DNA of 64,000 nt from Martelella endophytica (lineage in GTDB: Bacteria > Pseudomonadota > Alphaproteobacteria > Rhizobiales > Rhizobiaceae): contig NZ_CP010803.1 of the NCBI RefSeq assembly GCF_000960975.1, positions 2,960,272 through 3,024,271 of the forward strand, in the 5' to 3' direction. The notes beneath the pieces are model-generated. The model did not search any database. It saw nothing but the letters and a program-made list of their open reading frames with translations, and had not been told where the DNA came from. Positions within the stretch are counted from its first letter, which is position 1. Each line of letters opens with the position of its first letter. The position numbers and the translations under genes were made by a program. Positions 53,987 through 62,362 of this stretch are shown here, piece by piece.

Positions 53987-55556
53987 GCAAGCTCTCTAGC
54001 CGAGGTATGGCAATGCGCTCCAGTTCTTTCGGCTCAAACTTAATGAGTCCGCCTGCATAGATACGCCCGCCATCAGTTGTAGCTCCATCGTGCAAGAGTC
54101 GGACAATTGAGTCTAGTGTTTTTGCGGGAATATGCTCGCGCGGATATAGGCCGTGAGCAATGTTAATATGGCGGGCCTTTGCCGCGTTTCTTACAAAATG
54201 AGGGGCGCGTCGTGCCATATAGGTGCAGAGGATGGCCGCAGGATCTTTATAGCCCACGCTCCACCACGCTCGCCTATGCTTCGCAATATATGACATATCA
54301 GCGTCATGCTCCCGTGCCCATTTAAGGTACGCTTCGACCATTCTTTGCTCCGCGGACGTCAGATCAGAAAGTTCCACGGGAAGGTTCACGACGCGCCGCA
54401 GGTTATCGGCGGAACGCAGCACTGATGAGACTGCTAGCAGCTCTCTTGCTCGCGTAACTGCCGGAAGCAAAAACCGCTCAGGAAGTGGTGGCGCATGATC
54501 GCCATGAACCCACACGTGATTGCCGCCAGTCACTTGTCCTCTATGTACGCGAAACAGCTCGCCAAGCTCCATGAAGCCGGGTGACGGCTTAGGAGTAGTG
54601 CGGATCAGCATTGACCATTTTTGCGCACCATTAAGATCGTCCCAGGAGACGCGGCGCCCGTCGGCAAGGCTTGAAAGCTCGCTCACATGATCGACACTGC
54701 GCATAGTGAACTCATCGGGCCGATGGTCGACCTGAAAGCAAGTGATCGCGCCAGTAGTTAAGGCATCCGCGAAGGGCATCGCTTTTGGGGAAATTAGATG
54801 CACCGATGTGCCGCCCAAGCCATCAGCAAGCATGTCACGCAAAAGGCGACCGTAATTTACATCAAGCCATTCGGCCGCTGTTATGAACGCGCCGTAATCT
54901 CCCCGCCGCCCGATCATGCGAGTTTTCAAAAAGAAATGGACGTGCAGCCCGGCAAGTTTGCTGGCTTTGAAGCCGACTTTCGCGGCCTCTACTGCTAGCC
55001 AAGTTTTCCATTTTTGCGATATGTCATGATGACGCACGTATGGCGGATTTCCGATGAACAGAGTCGGTCCAATGACCTTGGGTAGGGTGAGTTGCCGATA
55101 GTCCATGAGTTTAACGTTAAGCCGATCAGCAAATCCCAAAACGCTCGCATTCGCACGAAGCATTAGAACTGCTAAAGGATCGGTCTCAACGGCAATTAGT
55201 GGCACATTTGGGAATTGTTTTGCGGCGGCCATAGTGAAACGGCCTGAGCCGGCTCCTGCGTCGACAATGCGTACGGGTGCGATTGGCCTTGCGGTTGCCC
55301 ATGCGATCATGGCGTCGACAATCACGCGTGGTGTGTACGTAGCTCCATTTTCGCGGCGTACGCCTACGGAGCGGATTCGTCCGAAAATATCACCAAGCGG
55401 ATCTTCGCCAGCCTGGATCAAAAGGCGGGTGCTCTCGACAACCGAAGAATGTATATATTCTCGTGCTTCCACTTTCCGCTCTGCAGCGGTCAGAAATCTC
55501 TTATCAGATATCAACGCGAGGGAGAGAGCGGCTAGTTCCACTTCACTCCGGATCAT
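53910..55556 (-). CDS. DNA adenine methyltransferase of the XamI-type R-M system
   Basis: A 548-residue gamma-class N6-adenine methyltransferase. Motif I appears as IVDAGAGSGRFTMAAAKQFP and motif IV as IGNPPYVRH; the C-terminal half is the target-recognition region. It protects its own DNA from the partner endonuclease encoded immediately downstream. The start overlaps the small RHH-like gene by ATGA, giving one operon of regulator, methylase and nuclease. Confidence 0.88.
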   Translation of the reverse strand: MIRSEVELAALSLALISDKRFLTAAERKVEAREYIHSSVVESTRLLIQAGEDPLGDIFGRIRSVGVRRENGATYTPRVIVDAMIAWATARPIAPVRIVDAGAGSGRFTMAAAKQFPNVPLIAVETDPLAVLMLRANASVLGFADRLNVKLMDYRQLTLPKVIGPTLFIGNPPYVRHHDISQKWKTWLAVEAAKVGFKASKLAGLHVHFFLKTRMIGRRGDYGAFITAAEWLDVNYGRLLRDMLADGLGGTSVHLISPKAMPFADALTTGAITCFQVDHRPDEFTMRSVDHVSELSSLADGRRVSWDDLNGAQKWSMLIRTTPKPSPGFMELGELFRVHRGQVTGGNHVWVHGDHAPPLPERFLLPAVTRARELLAVSSVLRSADNLRRVVNLPVELSDLTSAEQRMVEAYLKWAREHDADMSYIAKHRRAWWSVGYKDPAAILCTYMARRAPHFVRNAAKARHINIAHGLYPREHIPAKTLDSIVRLLHDGATTDGGRIYAGGLIKFEPKELERIAIPRLESLHEITEEMDKNRAGRRLQRGRDYVQT

Positions 55557-55729
55557 GATGAAGCCTTTTGCCGCCGTTCTTGGTAGTCAATCCACATCTC
55601 TTCAAAGAGCTTTCGCAATGACAGGTCCCGCGAAGCCGCCTCCGTTTTCACGGCGCGCGCCATTTCCGGTGAGAGGCTGAAGCCAACAATCTGCCGGTTA
55701 GCTTTTAGGTCTTTGGTTGATTCACTCAT
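55553..55729 (-). CDS. Small ribbon-helix-helix-like protein, possible R-M controller
   Basis: A 58-residue protein: SESTKDLKANRQIVGFSLSPEMARAVKTEAASRDLSLRKLFEEMWIDYQERRQKASS, with the strand-helix-helix pattern of RHH regulators. The ATG at 55729 gives the compact form; an upstream start at 55756 would run through the palindrome and is less likely. It heads the R-M operon and its start lies 11 bases from a GTCGAC palindrome, so it may autoregulate the operon. Confidence 0.7.
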   Translation of the reverse strand: MSESTKDLKANRQIVGFSLSPEMARAVKTEAASRDLSLRKLFEEMWIDYQERRQKASS

Positions 55730-55739
55730 GTCACGATAG

Positions 55740-55755
55740 TGTCGACAAGTCGACA
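55740..55755. promoter_or_regulatory. Palindrome with two GTCGAC sites upstream of the R-M operon
   Basis: TGTCGACAAGTCGACA: perfect seven-base arms around AA, each arm containing GTCGAC, the XamI recognition sequence. It sits just upstream of the first R-M gene. It may be the operator of the RHH-like protein, and methylation of the sites could feed back on expression. Confidence 0.6.
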
Positions 55756-55911
55756 TTTCGTCAAGTGGTTAATCCTCTATAACGCCATAAGTGTGGTATT
55801 GGTTTGCTCCGGCTAATGGTCGAGTTTGCGATGCGGCGCAGACGCAGTTAATCGTGAACCGAATCGCTTCAATCCAACCCTCACGCGGAAGTAATCCTCG
55901 TTCAGTTGAGA

Positions 55912-58518
55912 CTAGCCGATCGATGCCTGAAGCTGGGCGCCCCGATATTCTAATTCACGTCGACGCAACTCGATGGCATCTGATATCGTAGCCTCGCGTT
56001 TGTAAGCGTTAATCTGCTGCTCCATAGCTTCTAGCTTCGATAGCATGCGACTGAGGATTTTACATGCGGTGATATCGGCAAACGCTCTTTGCTCGACGTC
56101 ATTCCACCATTGTTCAAGAGCCTCTACACCCATGTCGAGCAAACTTACGACGACTACATCAGCTACTGCCAGTCGCGAGACGGCTTCAAATACTTTTAAT
56201 CGATCCCCTGGACGGGGATTATCTTGCTTTACAGCTTCGATATAGGTCCGAGCAAAATCAAAACGCTCTTGCGTTAGCTTTTGAAAGAAGTTTTGTTCAA
56301 GACGTGCGCGTCTCATCTTCGCTGAGATGCGCTCAACCGCCTCAATAGCTAGGTCCGCAATGCGCCTTTGGTCTCCGCGCAACCTCGCGGTCTTAATCAG
56401 TTCATAGTTAGCTTTAAGATGGGCGGAGAGGGCAATGTCTCGGCCGGTTTCAGTGGACATACGTGTGCGAGTGAATTCGCGGAGGCCGATCCAATCCTCT
56501 AGTGCCGTCTTCGCCTCTATGGTGTTAGGCAGCAATTCCGGCTTTGTGCTACCCAATTTGACCGCGCGTTCTAGTTCGCGGTCCGCGTCGCGATGCTTGG
56601 GAGGCCTTGTGCGAAGATAGGCCGCCCCGAGGATACTAGCCGCATCACCGTTATCCGTAAACTTTTTGCTTAAATCCTGCGCAACGATCAAAGCCTCGCC
56701 AAATTGCCTGTCGGCCCACATCCTCGCAATTGCTCTAATTCCGGCACCAATTTGTTTCTCCTGACTACCGCTTTTCTCATGAGCGCGCGCTACAGCGGTC
56801 TCAACGGTCTGTGAGGTGAGGCCGAGCTGATCCCTAATAAGGTCGACCACGGCCCCCAGCTCGTCGGGTACGCTTATCGCAGCGTCGCTGTGCGTGTGGG
56901 TGACTGTGGAAATTAGATGATAGGCCTGTAGTTCCGTCACCTGATCGCGAACCCTTCGCTCAGGTAGGTCTAGTACCTCAGCGATATCTTTCAGCGTCGT
57001 TTCACCAAGCAAAATCACCGCGTAAAGGACGCGAGACGCCATAGGGCTGAGGCGAGCTAGCTCTCGTTGAAAGGCGAAACTGCGTACTTCCTCACCGTCG
57101 GCGCCTCTCCATTTTTGAACGACCTCGCGACGATTCTCGCCAAGCTTAATCAACCTAGCGATTGAAGCAGCGAAGAGCGGTGAGCCCGACGACGCCTCGA
57201 ATACCTCTTCAAGGCCCTGCCCAGTAAAGAGCGGAATTCCGAAAAGTGAACACAGATTGTTTAAGTGAGCTTGGAAGGCCTGTCGTTCTAGTCCTCGGAT
57301 TTTTACAATAGAGGTCGGAGGCAACCCTTGATCTATTCGCGAAGTCATAAGCACTCGCGAAGGGGGCAACTCTCGTCCGACTGTTCGCAAGGCCAAGCTG
57401 TTTAAAGCGGCTACTGTTTCTTTCTGTTCATCCGGCAGGAGTGTGTCGAGGTCATCGACGATGATTAATGAGGGGATGTGCATTAGTCCTTCCACCAGTC
57501 GATCCGCGATCTCAACGAAGCTCGGGTCCTCCTCCGAGATTGGGAAGTCGTAGCGAAGAATTTTTAAAATCGCTAAGTAAAGCGTGCTTAGATCGGAAAA
57601 GTCGACTCGTGAAGTTGGGACCATTCGCCCGCGAAGTGCTGAGAAGGTTTGTTTCTTTGCAGTGAGCCAGATTACTGCCTCGACCTGGCCCGCTCCGGTT
57701 TCAGTTATTTCTTCGGCAAAATGGTAAGCAAGCGTTGTTTTGCCCAGACCGCCAATTCCTGTGATTAAGCGCACCGGGCTGCGCGAATCTCCGATCCATT
57801 GGCGAAGGCTTGCCAGTTGCTGGTCTCTTCCTACGAACTCAATGAGGTCGTCATCACGTGCAGGTAAGTGTGACTGAATTTGAACCGGGCCGGATGTTGG
57901 AATTTCCTCTGGTGGAAGTCGATTCGAATGCAAAAATTTCCAGTCTTCGTGCGTGTTCGTAGCAGGGCGGCATTCATCGCGTATGCGCACATAAACTTCT
58001 TCTTGGAAGCAGGGTTTCTCGTTAGCCTTCTTCGGCCCCTTGCGAACCATCCGAACCGGCGGAGCGTGCTCGGAGCGACGTGGAATCAATAACAGGCCCA
58101 ACGTTAACGGCGCTTTGCGCGACGGAGGTTGATAGTCAAGATTTGTGTAAAGACATTCGATACTTGTTCCAGTATAGCTATGCACGGAGCGATTGAAGTC
58201 TGAGCAATTGAAAATTTCGTTAAAACCGATAAGACGGTTTCTGCCCTTATCACTTACGCCGAACAAGATATAACCACCAAAGGCATTATGAAAGGCGACA
58301 GCATCTTTTACGAGTTCGCCAATTGCCAGGCGATGAGCCAGCTTGTCTTCTTCGTTGGGAGATATATCTAGTACCGGGGCCTTGACCTTATAGTCCCAAA
58401 GTTGTCCCTCTGAGTCATAGGGTTTTCCATGAGGAAGTAGTAAGTCTAATATTTCTTTGGTTAGTTTCCTATTCTCGACCGCGACCTTGAGGCTGTCGAA
58501 CATGTTTTCTGTGCTCAT
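55912..58518 (-). CDS. AlbA_2-NB-ARC STAND ATPase (NLR-like defence candidate)
   Basis: An 868-residue protein. Residues about 40-195 resemble the Schlafen/AlbA_2 domain (LWDYKVKAPVL, DAVAFHNAFGGYILFGVSDKG). An NB-ARC ATPase follows with P-loop GIGGLGKTT (254-262), Walker B SLIIVDDLD (350-358) and sensor MTSR (391-394), then a winged-helix-like region. The last 300 residues are helical repeats, a likely sensor. This N-terminal effector, central STAND switch and C-terminal sensor layout is that of bacterial NLR-like antiphage proteins. Defence is inferred from architecture and cargo context. Confidence 0.85.
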   Translation of the reverse strand: MSTENMFDSLKVAVENRKLTKEILDLLLPHGKPYDSEGQLWDYKVKAPVLDISPNEEDKLAHRLAIGELVKDAVAFHNAFGGYILFGVSDKGRNRLIGFNEIFNCSDFNRSVHSYTGTSIECLYTNLDYQPPSRKAPLTLGLLLIPRRSEHAPPVRMVRKGPKKANEKPCFQEEVYVRIRDECRPATNTHEDWKFLHSNRLPPEEIPTSGPVQIQSHLPARDDDLIEFVGRDQQLASLRQWIGDSRSPVRLITGIGGLGKTTLAYHFAEEITETGAGQVEAVIWLTAKKQTFSALRGRMVPTSRVDFSDLSTLYLAILKILRYDFPISEEDPSFVEIADRLVEGLMHIPSLIIVDDLDTLLPDEQKETVAALNSLALRTVGRELPPSRVLMTSRIDQGLPPTSIVKIRGLERQAFQAHLNNLCSLFGIPLFTGQGLEEVFEASSGSPLFAASIARLIKLGENRREVVQKWRGADGEEVRSFAFQRELARLSPMASRVLYAVILLGETTLKDIAEVLDLPERRVRDQVTELQAYHLISTVTHTHSDAAISVPDELGAVVDLIRDQLGLTSQTVETAVARAHEKSGSQEKQIGAGIRAIARMWADRQFGEALIVAQDLSKKFTDNGDAASILGAAYLRTRPPKHRDADRELERAVKLGSTKPELLPNTIEAKTALEDWIGLREFTRTRMSTETGRDIALSAHLKANYELIKTARLRGDQRRIADLAIEAVERISAKMRRARLEQNFFQKLTQERFDFARTYIEAVKQDNPRPGDRLKVFEAVSRLAVADVVVVSLLDMGVEALEQWWNDVEQRAFADITACKILSRMLSKLEAMEQQINAYKREATISDAIELRRRELEYRGAQLQASIG

Positions 58519-59252
58519 CGGCTCCCCGCGAATCTTTATCCTGTTCCTCTTCCGAAAAGGTAATTGCTTCCTTGCACTTGTAAAAGAAGAAATTATCAGT
58601 CCTCAGATAAAAGATGTAGCTCGGCGAGCACTCTCCAGGAGCAGTGTTTTCTGCAAAAAAAGGTTGGAAAGGCAGTACCCTTCAGGCCAGGCGTTTTCTA
58701 ACGAAGCCAGCTTTGAAGACTACCCACCGACTATCAATGTGCTTGCCACTGGCAGTCGCTTAAGCACGCTTCCAAGTTTCCTAAAGGAAAAATTCTGGTT
58801 AAATTACTAAAATTATTCGTTAAATTCAAAATATGGCAGCTATTTCCATATTTGAATTGAGATTTGCCCGCTCTGCGGCATGTAGGAGGCGCAGTTCGAG
58901 GGACATTTGTCGCCCACTAAAGGGCTTTTCAAGCCCGACCGTGAAAATGCCCTCAAAACCATGAAGCCTTATATCTCGGGCGCTTGGCGGGGAGGGAGCT
59001 CTTCAGTTCCATAAGGGACCTTATGACGCATCCACTGCGGATGCTTCTGTTTTCAAGCTTTTTGAAGAGGTTGGCTGCCACTGGGCTGCGCTCAGGCTAG
59101 ATGATGAACTTTGAAGACCTGAGCTGTCAAAGGCAATTCCTGACGTCGCCGCCCATCATATCGGCAGATCGCTTGAGGTACAAAGCATTCGCGCCGGTTC
59201 CCGTCTGTTTTCGCCAGTTCCCGGATATTGCAACTTCATCTGACAAACAACA
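58519..59252. other. Left-arm non-coding region and proposed left terminus
   Basis: About 730 bases without a convincing intact gene. It contains an AT-rich hairpin at about 58826-58858 (TTCAAAATATGG/CCATATTTGAA), GGGCTT-TTC-AAGCCC near 58922-58938 and stretches that look like decayed coding sequence. Near the end CGCCGGTTCCCG (59192-59203) and CGCCAGTTCCCG (59212-59223) are repeated 20 bases apart, plausible transposase-binding sites. The last bases end in CA and carry TTGCAAT (inverted) 20-26 from the end. Confidence 0.6.
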
Positions 59253-59257
59253 GTGTA
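59253..59257. repeat. Target-site duplication GTGTA, integrase side
   Basis: Matches 16072-16076 and directly follows the terminal CA of the Mu-like prophage. Removing one copy and the element joins the tRNA-Leu downstream region to the integrase leader. Confidence 0.7.
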
Positions 59258-59294
59258 GCGAATTGTGTATCAAAATGTGCTACAGAGTGCTCAA

Positions 59295-60653
59295 ATGGCT
59301 TCCAACGGACGAGAAAATCCTGATCGTTTTCTGCAGCGCCGTTCAGGCATCTACGCCTATGTAAGAAGGGTACCGGCGAAGCTTGCAGCTGTTGATGAGC
59401 GTTCGCCCGCCGTGAGAATTTCACTGGGCACGCGCGATCTTTCGGAAGCCCGGGTTAAGAGAGATATTCATGAGGAGGCCGACAACGCGCTTTGGGCGTC
59501 CATGTTGGCCGGTGGTGACCGCGAGCAGGCCAATGCCCGCTACAAAGCGGCCGTCGCTAGGGCGCATGCGCTCGGCTTCTCCTATCGGACCGCTATGGAA
59601 ATTCTTGCCAGCGAAACAGGGTCGATGATTCATGACCGGCTGATGGCGCTTTCCCGGCTTCCAGTCGGAGGCCATGACGCTTCGGCTGTCGTAGGGCTTG
59701 AAAAGCATCCGCGCGTGCCGGTTTCCGAAGCTTTTTCTGTTTACACTGACGAAATCGCTGCGCCGGAACTAACAGGCAAGAGCGATTTCCAGAGGTTTTC
59801 ATGGCTGAAAGTGAAGCGGCGGGCGCTCAACAATTTTATCGAGGTTGTTGGCGATAAGCCGATCGATGAAATTACGAGGCAGGACGCCACGAAATTCTAT
59901 AACTTTTGGCTGACGCGCATTGCCCCAAAGGATGGTCGTGCAACGCACACCGCTTCGTCGGGCAACCGCGATGTCGGCAATATGCGGAAACTCTTCGCTG
60001 ACTACCATCGCTACCGCGGCCTTGACGATGTGAAAAATCCCTTCGCCGGACTTTCTTTTTCCCAGAAGGTTAAGACAACCCGCCCGCCTTTCCCTACCGA
60101 GTGGATATCCAAGCGGATCCTTAGGGCCGGGGCACTTGCTGGGCTTAATGACGAGGCGAGGGCGATCTTGCTGGCGCTGATTGAGACCGGGGCTCGGCCG
60201 TCAGAGATCTGTAACCTTACCCATGGCATGATCGACCTTAACGCGGATGTGCCGCATATCTTGATCGAGCCACGTTCAGATCCCGATGACCGGCGCGAGA
60301 TCAAAACGGCTTCTTCTATCCGCGCCGTGCCGCTGGTAGGGGTTGCACTTGCCGCCATGCGTGCGCATCCGGACGGCTTCCCGCGCTATAAGAACAAGGA
60401 AAACGGACTTTCGGCGACGCTCAATAAATTCTTCCGGGAGAATAAGCTGTTCCCGTCATCACGCCACAAGATCTATTCTCTCCGTCATTCCTTCGAGGAT
60501 CGAATGAAGGAGGCTGGCGTCGATACCGAACTTCGGATGATGATCATGGGACACACGATCGATCGTCCGCAATATGGCGCGGGCGGCTCGCTTTCCTGGA
60601 AGCGGGATGCGCTGGAGAAGATCAAGTTGGATTTTGATGAGGCGATTTTGTGA
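59295..60653 (+). CDS. Tyrosine recombinase/integrase of the outer element
   Basis: A 452-residue phage-type integrase. The N-terminal arm-binding part has RRSGIYAYVRRVPAKL...RISLGTRDLSEARVKRD; the core-binding domain follows; the catalytic set is Arg in GARPSEICNL, YSLRHSFEDRM, the His in MGHTIDRPQYG and the Tyr of the last motif. The ATG at 59295 is used; a GTG at 59265 is also open. In the restored sequence it would lie about 130 bases downstream of tRNA-Leu, the usual place for a tRNA-targeting integrase. Confidence 0.9.
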   Translation: MASNGRENPDRFLQRRSGIYAYVRRVPAKLAAVDERSPAVRISLGTRDLSEARVKRDIHEEADNALWASMLAGGDREQANARYKAAVARAHALGFSYRTAMEILASETGSMIHDRLMALSRLPVGGHDASAVVGLEKHPRVPVSEAFSVYTDEIAAPELTGKSDFQRFSWLKVKRRALNNFIEVVGDKPIDEITRQDATKFYNFWLTRIAPKDGRATHTASSGNRDVGNMRKLFADYHRYRGLDDVKNPFAGLSFSQKVKTTRPPFPTEWISKRILRAGALAGLNDEARAILLALIETGARPSEICNLTHGMIDLNADVPHILIEPRSDPDDRREIKTASSIRAVPLVGVALAAMRAHPDGFPRYKNKENGLSATLNKFFRENKLFPSSRHKIYSLRHSFEDRMKEAGVDTELRMMIMGHTIDRPQYGAGGSLSWKRDALEKIKLDFDEAIL

Positions 60654-60767
60654 GGGGTGCTGTCAACTAACGTGGTTATAGGTGAACCTGGTCCGGCAGG
60701 CGGCAGCTGTGCATCAGCTCATAATTCAGTCTGATTGACCATTGTTGATGGACCAGAAGGAGGCGAC

Positions 60768-61031
60768 TCAGACCCCACTGAGCCCTTTAGTTTCGTTAAC
60801 GCTCGCTGCCTGTCCGGCTGTCTTCATCTGCGCCACGCGCGCTCGCGCCGCTTCGAAGATCGACCTGTTCTGGAGGCGTTTTTCGATCTGCCCCTCCACC
60901 CAAGCGTAAAGCTCGAGAAGTGGAGTGGCGTCGTCTCCCCGGGCGACGATCTCCTGGGCGAGGCGGTCCCGCCCCTTCTCGATGTCGGCGAGCGGTACAT
61001 GGAGCGGAATATCAGATGGCTGCGACGTCAT
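60768..61031 (-). CDS. Hypothetical protein of the outer element
   Basis: An 87-residue protein (DIPLHVPLADIEKGRDRLAQEIVARGDDATPLLELYAWVEGQIEKRL...). The ATG at 61031 overlaps the upstream stop (ATGA), supporting translation as the last gene of the leftward operon. No family recognised. Confidence 0.65.
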   Translation of the reverse strand: MTSQPSDIPLHVPLADIEKGRDRLAQEIVARGDDATPLLELYAWVEGQIEKRLQNRSIFEAARARVAQMKTAGQAASVNETKGLSGV

Positions 61032-61570
61032 CCTCTCCGCCTCCATACTTCAAAATCCTTGACCATTTCGCGCCAGCGGGCAGCAGCCTCTGGGTCTGTG
61101 TTCAGCTGGCTCCGGCTGGTGATCGCCATCACCGACCGCACGCGCGTCGCGGCCATCTTGTCGGTCGCCGGATGCGGCAGGTCATGCCGCTCGATCAGAA
61201 ACCGCATGAAGGCCGGCTCGGTGCACTTCATGGCGCATTCTGCGGCATAGTCTTTCGCAGGCTTTCCACCCTGCGCTTCAAGCGCCTGCTTGAGCTTCTC
61301 GATCTCACGGCGCCGCTCGGCGTCACGTCTGGCGGCGGCATCCAGCATGCCGATCAGATCGGCCGGGATCTCTATATGCCGTCGTATCAGTTCGCGATTG
61401 TCGGCAGGGCAGGTGGCGGGAAGCGAGCAGATGACCTCCGGTTCGTCAGGACCTGTGACCTCCAGATGCATGCCGGCGGTGTCGGCCATAACGTGGATGA
61501 GTGGAACAGCCCGGGAGATCAGCGCACGATAGCTGTCGAGCCGTTCCCGTGCGGGTAGGCGATCAGCCAT
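61028..61570 (-). CDS. Hypothetical protein of the outer element
   Basis: A 180-residue protein. It has helical and charged segments (RRDAERRREIEKLKQALEAQGGKPAKDYAAECAMKCTEPAFMRFLIERHDLPHPATDKMAATRVRSVMAI). A pair of cysteines in the middle and a Ser/Pro-rich N-terminus are the only notable features. It is third in the leftward operon controlled by the operators near 62.2 kb. Confidence 0.65.
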   Translation of the reverse strand: MADRLPARERLDSYRALISRAVPLIHVMADTAGMHLEVTGPDEPEVICSLPATCPADNRELIRRHIEIPADLIGMLDAAARRDAERRREIEKLKQALEAQGGKPAKDYAAECAMKCTEPAFMRFLIERHDLPHPATDKMAATRVRSVMAITSRSQLNTDPEAAARWREMVKDFEVWRRRG

Positions 61571-61624
61571 GGCTGGATACCGCGCCTGTAGGTCCGCTTG
61601 CGATGCTTTCGTGCCGCGTCATGG

Positions 61625-61795
61625 TCATACCCCCGAGGCTGCTGCAAGCGCGGCCTCGAAGGTCGCAAGCGCGTGGATGGTGAGGAGGAGGAGAAGGACA
61701 CCGCCAAGAACGACCACCGGCAGGGTGATCCGGCGCAGCAAGGCGCAGTCGGCCAAAGTGAGGGGGTGCCTATGAGCGGAAAGGCGGACGATCAT
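61625..61795 (-). CDS. Small membrane protein, translationally coupled
   Basis: A 56-residue protein: MIVRLSAHRHPLTLADCALL, then a hydrophobic helix (ITLPVVVLGGVLLLLLTIHALATF) and a short Ala-rich tail. Its ATG overlaps the stop of the preceding gene as ATGA (61792-61795), the same coupling used elsewhere in this operon. That is the reason for calling it despite its size. Function unknown. Confidence 0.6.
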   Translation of the reverse strand: MIVRLSAHRHPLTLADCALLRRITLPVVVLGGVLLLLLTIHALATFEAALAAASGV

Positions 61796-62172
61796 GCATC
61801 ACCGCCATTCTGCCCATCCACGGCTGCGAAGATGCGCGAGACGAGCCCATGCTTGGCGAGGGTGTCGTCAAAGCGGCGCCATCGGAGGCAATCAGGCTCG
61901 GTCAGGGCGTAGAAGGTCACTTCCGACGGATCGAGGTCTGGCGGCAGGTATCCGCCATTGGGTAGCGCGGGCTCATCGGGGCTGTGGGTGTCATCGGAAA
62001 CGCGCGGCTCGATCCCTACTTCGGAAAACAATCCGCCGGGACTGAGTTTGGCGAATTCGAAGTCCGAGGGTTCGGCCACTTCGTCGACAACATCCCAGAT
62101 CTGATCGAGATTGCCCCAGACGATGCCGTGCAGTTGTTTGGTGTCTGCTGACCTCACCAGATAGACGTTCAT
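61792..62172 (-). CDS. Hypothetical acidic protein, first gene of leftward operon
   Basis: A 126-residue acidic protein (MNVYLVRSADTKQLHGIVWG; DLDPSEVTFYALTEPDCLRWRRFDDTLAKHGLVSRIFAAVDG). Its promoter region between 62173 and 62290 carries repressor-type operators, so it is probably silent or regulated in the lysogen. No family recognised. Confidence 0.68.
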   Translation of the reverse strand: MNVYLVRSADTKQLHGIVWGNLDQIWDVVDEVAEPSDFEFAKLSPGGLFSEVGIEPRVSDDTHSPDEPALPNGGYLPPDLDPSEVTFYALTEPDCLRWRRFDDTLAKHGLVSRIFAAVDGQNGGDA

Positions 62173-62235
62173 TGCATCCTCCGTTCCTCTGCGTTCGTCG
62201 GTGAAAGATGACGAACAAGTGAGAGCGGCCTATCG

Positions 62236-62286
62236 ATAGGAATAAACCTATTGCGTCGTCAATAGGGAAAATAGGAATATGCCTAT
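62236..62286. promoter_or_regulatory. Operators upstream of the leftward operon
   Basis: Two full sites ATAGG-N6-CCTAT: ATAGGAATAAACCTAT (62236-62251) and ATAGGAATATGCCTAT (62271-62286), with a half-site ATAGGG at 62262. A further CCTATCGATAGG overlaps the first (62229-62240). They match those upstream of the S24 repressor gene and probably bind it. Confidence 0.75.
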
Positions 62287-62362
62287 TGGTGTGGGAAAAA
62301 TAAAACCCGCTTGCGGCGGGTTCTGATATTCAGATGGTGATTACGACCGAAATCGCGGGGCT

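Larger units (their letters stand above)
16077..59252 (-). mobile_element. Mu-like transposable prophage, about 43.2 kb, with cargo on both arms
   Basis: It contains the full Mu gene set in reverse orientation: repressor, Ner, MuA, MuB, GemA, Mor/C-type activator, lysis, head and contractile tail genes. The proposed termini start TG and end CA, share TTGCAAT at positions 20-26 from each end (16 of the first 28 bases match in inverted orientation) and are flanked by GTGTA repeats. The repressor lies toward the high-coordinate (left) end, as in Mu. Only 46 bases separate the methyltransferase stop codon from the next cargo gene, too little for a multi-site transposase end. This argues that the cargo operon lies inside the element. 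The ends are inferred and unproven. Confidence 0.8.

Noticed and set aside
61563..61622. A 19-codon frame MTRHESIAS... between the small membrane protein and the next gene
   Set aside because: Too short and overlapping the next start codon; it may be a coupling leader but cannot be supported as a gene.
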